A stretch of 26,215 nucleotides of DNA from a virus, in the IMG/VR virus record IMGVR_UViG_3300034356_000430, positions 1 through 26,215 of that record; one strand, written 5' to 3'. The notes beneath the pieces were generated by a model that ran no database searches, had not been told where the DNA came from, and was given only the letters and a program-made list of their open reading frames with translations. Of this stretch, positions 22,069 to 26,215 are shown in pieces; within the stretch, counting starts at the first letter, position 1; every line of letters starts with the position of its first letter. The translations under genes were made by a program, and so were the position numbers.

Positions 22069-22456
22069 TAGAACCGCCCTGTAGTTCCGTAATGGTCTGC
22101 CTAATCTCGTAGCACTTGCCAGAGTGATTGCCACAACGTCCGTCTGAGTCCGCGAGCGCGTCAAAACAAATCTGTCGCTCAAACTTGGTAAGAATCCTAT
22201 TCCGTTCCGCTTTAGCCCCAAAGTAGAGTTCTGCCGAGCGGACTGTTCCCGCTAAGTCGGCGGTTTCTGAGATAAGGGTCATTAGGTTAAACAGTTCCGT
22301 TGGATAGTTGAATCCACTCGGCTTCTGCCAATTGTCTTTTACAGTTGCGATAAGCGAAATAATTCTTTGGCGCTCCAACTGCCGCCCCGTCGATACTGCG
22401 TCCATAATGGCCGTCGATAGTTCTTCCTGCTCAAGCTCTAGTTTCGTCATTCTCAT
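22061..22456 (-). CDS. Hypothetical protein with two GxxxERxRI motifs, 131 aa
   Basis: Not recognised. A helical protein with two versions of one motif: AVSTGRQLERQRIISLIATV (about residues 19-38) and YFGAKAERNRILTKFE (about 78-93). A possible zinc pair CGNHSGKC lies near residues 107-114. Short proteins with this G-x-x-x-E-R-x-R-I helix are common in phage early operons but have no known function. Starts at ATG 22456 or at Met3. Confidence 0.75.
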   Translation of the reverse strand: MRMTKLELEQEELSTAIMDAVSTGRQLERQRIISLIATVKDNWQKPSGFNYPTELFNLMTLISETADLAGTVRSAELYFGAKAERNRILTKFERQICFDALADSDGRCGNHSGKCYEIRQTITELQGGSNA

Positions 22457-22604
22457 ACTTTCTAATAAGATCGGTGATTTGTTTAGTCGGCTTAGGAATC
22501 GCCTTTAGTTCGGTTAGGATTTCCCGCCGCGCTTCTAACTTCGCGGTCTTACGGGCCAGATCGAGCATACGCTTCATCTCGTCATAGATAGGGGTTTCAC
22601 TCAA
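22431..22604 (-). CDS. Small helical protein, 57 aa, TTG start
   Basis: Read from the gap between two annotated genes: TTG at 22604, which overlaps the stop of the 61-aa gene by 8 nt, to TGA at 22431. The product (M)SETPIYDEMKRMLDLARKT continues AKLEARREILTELKAIPKPT and ends KYENDETRA. It is charged and helical. If ATG at 22577 is used it is 48 aa. It overlaps the next gene start by 26 nt. Codon use and overlaps support it. Confidence 0.6.
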   Translation of the reverse strand: MSETPIYDEMKRMLDLARKTAKLEARREILTELKAIPKPTKQITDLIRKYENDETRA

Positions 22605-22782
22605 TTAGCCCACCATAAACCCTTTGTAAGTGTGCGATTACTTCTCGGCGGGCGGCGTTAGCGACGGCTAGGATTTCGGGGTCTTGCTCCGAGTAGGATT
22701 CTTCCTTTGCGTCGGCGAACCGAGTTGCTTCTACCAGAACTTCATTTACTAGTTCGATAGTGTCTTTTAGGCGGTCGCTCAT
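22597..22782 (-). CDS. Hypothetical acidic helical protein, 61 aa
   Basis: A 61-aa helical protein (MSDRLKDTIELVNEVLVEAT, then DPEILAVANAARREVIAHLQ) with an ATGA overlap to the preceding gene. No family recognised. The pattern of two helices joined by an acidic loop (KEESYSEQDPE) suggests a small binding protein. Confidence 0.72.
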   Translation of the reverse strand: MSDRLKDTIELVNEVLVEATRFADAKEESYSEQDPEILAVANAARREVIAHLQRVYGGLIE

Positions 22783-23102
22783 AGGTTGCCACTCCAGACC
22801 ATAGGGCTTCGTTCGCTGGCAAGACTACGGATTTCGAAGAGCCCGTCTAGGTCTGCTTCGTTCTTCATAATCTTTCGAGCGTATAAAGCGGTGAAATTAT
22901 TGTTTAGTTTGTAGCCGTCTGACTCGGTGAGCCCTGCGACGTGCCATTCCCAGCGAAGCTTCTCGAAGAGAGTTTTGATTCCTAGTTTCGCTCTTCCCGC
23001 CGCTGTCCATTGGCGGGCTAGGCGGACTAACTGTTTGTAGACTTCTGGGTTCTGCGTATCGAACTCGATAAAAGCCTGTTCGATCTTGTTAAAACTTTCC
23101 AT
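22779..23102 (-). CDS. Conserved phage protein of unknown function, 107 aa
   Basis: This looks like a family often met in phages of Actinobacteria and others: AFIEFDTQNPEVYKQLVRLA, TAAGRAKLGIKTLFEKLRWE and YKLNNNFTALYARKIM followed by FEIRS. F-D-x-x-N-P-x-V-Y and L-N-N-N-x-x-x-x-Y-A-R are the conserved-looking parts. Function is not known for the family as far as I can tell. ATG overlaps the membrane protein stop (TAATG). Confidence 0.8.
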   Translation of the reverse strand: MESFNKIEQAFIEFDTQNPEVYKQLVRLARQWTAAGRAKLGIKTLFEKLRWEWHVAGLTESDGYKLNNNFTALYARKIMKNEADLDGLFEIRSLASERSPMVWSGNL

Positions 23103-23263
23103 TACTTCTTACTCTCCTTTACTGCTCGAATTACGAAATAGGTAAATACGCTGAAGAAAGTTAGGGCGATAAACCAATTGGATTCTTTGGCCAGTTCATT
23201 ACTGACCCACTCAATAGCGACGATCCCAGCGACTATGCCAAGAACGATTAGAAGTTCTTTCAC
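23102..23263 (-). CDS. Small membrane protein, 53 aa
   Basis: The start is taken as GTG at 23263 (GTGA overlap with the gene before); an upstream ATG at 23299 would lie within the other gene. The product MKELLIVLGIVAGIVAIEWV contains one hydrophobic segment (residues 4-20), a polar N-E-L-A-K-E-S-N loop and a second hydrophobic segment (NWFIALTFFSVFTYFVIRAV), then a basic end. Two-helix inner membrane protein. A holin or signal role is not supported by position. Confidence 0.72.
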   Translation of the reverse strand: MKELLIVLGIVAGIVAIEWVSNELAKESNWFIALTFFSVFTYFVIRAVKESKK

Positions 23264-23508
23264 GCTTCGCACCCTTCTTCGCCGCAGTTCGAGTCGCAAG
23301 AGCAGTCTTCTTCGTCGTCTTCGCTATAAGCTTCGACATTCTGGAGAAGAGACAGGAGCTCTAGAATCTTTGGCAGTTCTGGGTTTGTATCGAAGAAGCG
23401 CCCGATTCGGTTAGCGGCAAAAGCGATTCCGTCTTGGAACGCTTCGTTTTGTGCTTGCTTAAGTCCGCCGAAAGTTATTGTTAGTTCGTCGTCTGCTTTG
23501 TAAGGCAT
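23260..23508 (-). CDS. Hypothetical protein with Cys-rich acidic tail, 82 aa
   Basis: An 82-aa protein with TAATG coupling to the gene before it. Residues 15-60 are helical (LKQAQNEAFQDGIAFAANRI, LPKILELLSLLQNVEAYSED) with a G-x-x-F-A-A-N-R-I helix related in spacing to the GxxxERxRI motif of nearby genes. The last 20 residues are acidic and hold four Cys (CSCDSNCGEEGC), a possible metal-binding tail. Unknown function. Confidence 0.72.
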   Translation of the reverse strand: MPYKADDELTITFGGLKQAQNEAFQDGIAFAANRIGRFFDTNPELPKILELLSLLQNVEAYSEDDEEDCSCDSNCGEEGCEA

Positions 23509-23720
23509 TAGTTCGCTCCCTGTAGTTCGTCTAGGTCTGCGATTACGCGCTCGGTAAGGATTTCCTGAATAACTTCAATCCAGTCTTGCGCGTGTTGCCC
23601 TACGACCAAATCTTTCTCGACGTAGGCACGATCGTAAGACTTCTTGAAAGCGTCTAGTAGCGCGGTTAGTTCTTCGGTGCTCTTGGCGTTTGCTAGGAGT
23701 CTAATTAGTTGGATACTCAT
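23508..23720 (-). CDS. Hypothetical helical protein, 70 aa
   Basis: The start is ATG at 23720, sharing TAATG with the preceding gene; a longer frame upstream is a basic shadow of that gene. The product MSIQLIRLLANAKSTEELTA continues LLDAFKKSYDRAYVEKDLVV and ends RVIADLDELQGAN. It is all helical and acidic at the end. Not recognised. Confidence 0.75.
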   Translation of the reverse strand: MSIQLIRLLANAKSTEELTALLDAFKKSYDRAYVEKDLVVGQHAQDWIEVIQEILTERVIADLDELQGAN

Positions 23721-24046
23721 TATGCGTTTGCTCCTAGCTCTTCGCCCGAAAGAATTGCGATAACGAAATCTTCTACGTCGTCTAGGTCCGCGAGTGTCCA
23801 AGTGTCGATCTCTACGTCGCCACCAGTAGTTTCGCCCTTCTCCCAAGCAGTCGCTTCCCAAGTTCCGTAGTAAGTGAACTTGATTCGAAGCCACCTTTTA
23901 CCAAAGAGTGGGTCTAGGTCAAGCGAAGATCCAATTTGCTCTCCGCTTTTCGGCTCGGTTTTGTAAATCTTGACTGGGGCATACTTGCCGCTAACTTCAG
24001 TCGCTACTGTAAAGACGTTTTCTACGTTCATTACTGGATTAGTCAT
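23720..24046 (-). CDS. Hypothetical protein, 108 aa
   Basis: The start is taken as ATG at 24046 (purine-rich GGGAAAGAAG upstream); the longer frame from 24085 would start at GTG without a binding site. Mostly beta: NVENVFTVATEVSGKYAPVK, KRWLRIKFTYYGTWEATAWE, then an acidic helical end DLDDVEDFVIAILSGEELGA. Not recognised. A gap of about 120 nt separates it from the resolvase gene and may hold the leader of this small-gene run. Confidence 0.75.
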   Translation of the reverse strand: MTNPVMNVENVFTVATEVSGKYAPVKIYKTEPKSGEQIGSSLDLDPLFGKRWLRIKFTYYGTWEATAWEKGETTGGDVEIDTWTLADLDDVEDFVIAILSGEELGANA

Positions 24047-24166
24047 TTTTCTTCTTTCCCTAGTTGTCTGTAGCCAGTTGGCCACTCTTAGAGAGTATCA
24101 AAGTTTCGACTAAATAGGGGACATTTCTACAAGTTTTTTAGTTCGTTATCATTCCGTTACAAACGC

Positions 24167-24601
24167 CTAAACCCTTGATAAATAGACCCTAGCGCCCGCA
24201 ACTGGGTAGGTTTCGGGGGTAGGGCCCGTCCATAACTTGCGAGCGTCGATCTCGACAATAAGGGAATCGTCTAATAAAACGCCCGCCTGAGTCAGAGAAT
24301 CGCCGACTGCCCGGACTAGGTGGTCCAGGTCAGGCTTCCCAGCGGGATAGTCCACATACTTTGACTTAGCGGGCCGCTCGATAAAGAAATCGACTTCAAG
24401 CTTTACGGGCTCACTAAAAGGCGTAACGTCCATAGACTCATTCAGCGCAAGTTTCGCCGCCAACATAACCGCCGATCTCCACTCAGGAAGATACTTCGAC
24501 GATTCGACCATAACGGCCCTACCACCACGAACGTAAGCGGTCTTGCTACCCTGCGGCGCAGGTCGCCCTTCGACCAAGAAAGAAAACTCAGTCCTAGACA
24601 A
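24167..24601 (-). CDS. rusA: RusA-family Holliday junction resolvase
   Basis: A 144-aa protein starting at TTG (24601), two bases after the SSB stop. The N-terminus has the RusA signature VEGRPAPQGSK (10-20). The catalytic core is KPDLDHLVRAVGDSLTQAGV followed by LLDDSLIVEI, with Asp91, Asp93, Asp111 and Asp112 as metal ligands and later Lys in A-R-K-L-W. RusA resolves recombination junctions and branched DNA, needed for clean packaging. The partner SSB gene is adjacent. Acidic residues of the family are intact. Confidence 0.92.
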   Translation of the reverse strand: MSRTEFSFLVEGRPAPQGSKTAYVRGGRAVMVESSKYLPEWRSAVMLAAKLALNESMDVTPFSEPVKLEVDFFIERPAKSKYVDYPAGKPDLDHLVRAVGDSLTQAGVLLDDSLIVEIDARKLWTGPTPETYPVAGARVYLSRV

Positions 24602-24603
24602 AA

Positions 24604-24966
24604 CTAGAACGGCATATCGTCGGCTACGGCAGTCCAGTCCGACGGAACTTTGTTATTAGAAACATTTACGCCGACGGGTTCGAACGTAGTTCCGTTTATC
24701 GAAACCTTTACCGAGCGACCAGGTTTACCTTCACGATCGAGCTTTATCGAGCCGTCCACGTTCTTCCAATCTTCGATAACCGCCGAGTGAATCCCACTAA
24801 AGACACCTTCAGCGCCCACGTCAAAACGAACAGGCTTCTCAAACCAAGCCGTATAAGTTCTCTGCGCCGACTCACCATTCTTAGTAGTGAAATACTCCGT
24901 AACAGTAACCGCCTTGCCGTCCCAGAAAATCTTCGTAGCAAAACCCTTAACACTGATAGTCGCCAT
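24604..24966 (-). CDS. ssb: Single-stranded DNA-binding protein
   Basis: A 120-aa protein with ATG at 24966 after AAGGGG. It is a beta-rich OB-like domain (ATISVKGFATKIFWDGKAVT, RTYTAWFEKPVRFDVGAEG, GRSVKVSINGTTFEPVGVNV) and ends ADDMPF. That D-D-x-P-F end is the acidic tip by which bacterial SSB recruits partner enzymes; it is decisive here because the OB domain is divergent and shorter than host SSB. It would coat single-stranded phage DNA and recruit host proteins or RusA. Directly coupled to rusA. Confidence 0.85.
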   Translation of the reverse strand: MATISVKGFATKIFWDGKAVTVTEYFTTKNGESAQRTYTAWFEKPVRFDVGAEGVFSGIHSAVIEDWKNVDGSIKLDREGKPGRSVKVSINGTTFEPVGVNVSNNKVPSDWTAVADDMPF

Positions 24967-25004
24967 TTAGCAACCCCTTCCAATAGATACCACAAGCCTA
25001 GCGG

Positions 25005-25271
25005 CTACGGCCGACAATGTTCAACTTCCACGCAATCCTTATGACCGCAAATTCTCAGCCCGATCATAAACAGCTCGCCGTCCACAATCGGATTGTCGTC
25101 CCCGTCAAACTCCCCACCCCAAGGCTTACAAGGCTTACCAAAACCATAACTAATAGTCTTCGCTGGACGCATACGGCAACTAAAGCACAAGCCGTCTTTA
25201 CGCTCCCGCTTATCCAAGGCCACGAAACTCACCTGCCCGCACCTAACGCAAACTATCTTCTTATCGTCCAC
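25005..25271 (-). CDS. Zinc-binding protein, unknown
   Basis: An 88-aa protein starting at GTG (25271) with AGGG seven bases before it. The N-terminal ribbon is C8-x2-C11 and C29-x2-C32 (CVRCG, CFSCR). The middle is SYGFGKPCKPWGGEFDGDDN, and the end holds CGHKDC and VEHC (C75, H77, C80, H85, C86). This arrangement is common in small actinobacteriophage zinc proteins and may be an HNH-like treble clef without an obvious catalytic pair. Located right before ssb. Function not known. Confidence 0.78.
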   Translation of the reverse strand: MDDKKIVCVRCGQVSFVALDKRERKDGLCFSCRMRPAKTISYGFGKPCKPWGGEFDGDDNPIVDGELFMIGLRICGHKDCVEVEHCRP

Positions 25272-25705
25272 CCTAAAACCCTAGCAGTTCTAATAAACGC
25301 TTATGGGTTCTCGAAGGGAGAGAGAAGGGCTTAGTTGAGCGCCAACTCTCTTACGCCAAGGGACTCTTGGGTTTCGGTCGGGGTCAGGTCTTGCGATACT
25401 GACTATCTACGCCATATGCGATAACGGGCTTCTTCGGTTACTAGGTAGATACGGGTTAGTAACGCCGCTATTGCTCTGCCGATCTCTCTTCGGCTCTTGC
25501 TCGGCCAAGGCTACATTTCTGCGCCGAGCATACTAAACAGTCTGGCTCTAACCCACTGAAACCGCGACTATGAATCGACGGGAAATTGACTTTAGTTCGG
25601 GTTAACGAGTTGGCACTCTCCGAACACTTGGCCGAAGCCAAGATTTTACCCGAATAGTTCGGGCCTGTTGCTATTCAGTTATAGGAATCTTTCGCTTTCT
25701 TGCTC
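25272..25705 (-). other. 434-nt stretch without a standard gene, hairpin-rich
   Basis: No ATG-initiated gene fits. On the minus strand there are several perfect hairpins: 25649-25663 (6 bp, loop CTA), 25627-25642 (CTTGGC-TTCG-GCCAAG, a UUCG tetraloop), 25498-25530 (8 bp TGCTCGGC/GCCGAGCA), 25478-25494 (5 bp), 25356-25370 (5 bp) and 25334-25346 (4 bp). A 68-codon open frame without a usual start (25674 to TAG at 25468) encodes a Cys-containing sequence ending DCLVCSAQKCSLGRA; a -1 frame reading REIGRAIAALLTRIYLVTEE follows it to TAG. It may be a structured RNA, a regulatory or origin region, or a decayed gene. Confidence 0.5.
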
Positions 25706-26215
25706 TTAGGTTAGTCCGTCATAATAAGGCGGAACTTCGTTCTTAGTTCTCTCAAACCTAGGCTTTCCCCACCGCTCAAACCAAAACTTTATTACTTCAT
25801 CTCTTTTAGCGGGATCGTTAGCCACGTGATAGTAGATACCCCTTTTCTTTCCGTGAACCAAGGTCCGAGATTTATCTCCGCTTGCTTTACGATAAGCACT
25901 TATTCTACGCATACGCGGATTACTACCAGAACCAAACTTAGACGAAGGCACTTCAAAATTATTCGCTCGAAGCCAGTTCATCATTTCTAAATACTCGGAA
26001 TCTGAAATATGTTCGTGCCCGAAACCTTTTGTATACCCTAAAAACTTATAGACCCGATTATACTGACTGCCTTTGCCGTAAAGACTTGTGGTAGTTATAC
26101 CGATAAGGTCGTCCCCGTATTGCTCTTTCCAGAAGTCGCCAAAGGTCGTCGCTAGAAGGGCAACTAGTTTGCCGCCGTTCCAGTGCCAACCGAACGGCTG
26201 ATTGGCAACGCAGAC
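25706..26215 (-). CDS. DUF4338/DruA-like protein, N-terminus beyond window
   Basis: The open frame runs without stop from the right window edge (26215) to TAA at 25706-25708, 169 visible codons; the ATG at 25984 is internal. The visible part has ANQPFGWHWNGGKLVALLAT, W-K-E-Q-Y-G-D-D-L-I-G-I-T-T-T-S, YGKGSQYNRVYKFLGYTKGF, a basic segment NPRMRRISAYRKASGDKSRT and an end RWGKPRFERTKNEVPPYYDG. W-x-x-x-Y-G, a T-T-x loop, then L-G-x-T-K-G-x-G is the order of DUF4338, the domain of Druantia DruA. Family assignment is by pattern only. In phages such genes may act in DNA modification or recombination; role unknown. Confidence 0.65.
   Translation of the reverse strand, partial: VCVANQPFGWHWNGGKLVALLATTFGDFWKEQYGDDLIGITTTSLYGKGSQYNRVYKFLGYTKGFGHEHISDSEYLEMMNWLRANNFEVPSSKFGSGSNPRMRRISAYRKASGDKSRTLVHGKKRGIYYHVANDPAKRDEVIKFWFERWGKPRFERTKNEVPPYYDGLT

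Noticed and set aside
22069-22221. N-terminal extension of the 67-aa protein
   Set aside because: Lies wholly inside the 131-aa gene in another frame; the ATG at 22068 gives a tight 8-nt overlap.
23720-23894. Arg-rich N-terminal extension of the 70-aa protein
   Set aside because: It is the shadow of the overlapping 108-aa gene; the ATG at 23720 with TAATG overlap is the better start.
24086-24166. Promoter for the small-gene run after rusA
   Set aside because: GATACT could be a -10 box but no matching -35 was found; a 5-bp ACTCT/AGAGT hairpin is too weak to call a terminator.
25468-25674. Cys-rich frame as a WhiB-like protein
   Set aside because: The spacing C-x2-C-x4-C and the lack of the G-V-W-G-G motif and of a start codon do not fit the WhiB family.
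1-26215. CRISPR arrays, insertion sequences, integrase, repressor or lysis genes
   Set aside because: No regular repeat-spacer series, terminal inverted repeats, transposase, integrase, repressor or endolysin motifs were seen in any frame read.

Overview
The window is the late region of a tailed phage with a long tail (siphovirus type), free or integrated. Every supported gene is on the minus strand, so the genome reads from the right end of the window to the left. The P27-type small terminase, HK97-type portal, protease and capsid set, the HTH plus metallophosphoesterase pair, the many small zinc proteins and a G+C near one half suggest an actinobacterial host, perhaps a freshwater Microbacteriaceae-like lineage. 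That host call is inference. No integrase, repressor or lysis gene is visible.

In transcription order: (1) 26215-24167, early or replication side: a DUF4338/DruA-like protein cut by the window edge, a 430-nt orphan stretch rich in hairpins, a zinc protein, a single-strand DNA-binding protein with the usual acidic tip, and a RusA resolvase. (2) 24046-20289: a dense run of small unknown genes, then an ABC ATPase fused to a GNAT (Mom-like) domain. (3) 20284-16501: HTH protein, metallophosphoesterase, duplicated zinc finger protein, DNA methyltransferase, small zinc proteins, FmdB-like protein and HNH endonuclease. (4) 16328-7147, packaging and head: small and large terminase, a small membrane protein, portal, a small beta protein, a multidomain HAD-protease fusion, a 52-aa protein, the major capsid protein, a glycosyltransferase and a head-tail connector. 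(5) 7147-49, tail: terminator, tube protein, chaperone pair joined by a -1 frameshift, a gp10-like protein, tape measure, tail hub, small tip proteins and a propeller-like fibre.

The most unusual feature is an 84-nt tRNA-like element (10392-10475) in the leader of the major capsid gene. It has a perfect 7-bp acceptor stem with G3:U70, A73 and CCA (alanine identity), a perfect T arm, and a D-loop segment like that of tmRNA. It has no normal anticodon arm: a 6-bp stem as in tmRNA P2 closes a 21-nt loop. It reads as a tRNA-like domain of tmRNA without the message part. Terminator hairpins lie on both sides of the capsid unit, and a 14-nt direct repeat in the leader could pair with the loop of this RNA.

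Genes are tightly coupled: thirteen junctions use a one-base TAATG stop-start overlap, and others use 8-nt ATGNCTAA-type or 4-nt ATGA/GTGA overlaps. Several starts were revised on this basis, and four small genes (52, 45, 39 and 36 aa) plus a 57-aa gene were found by reading the gaps.
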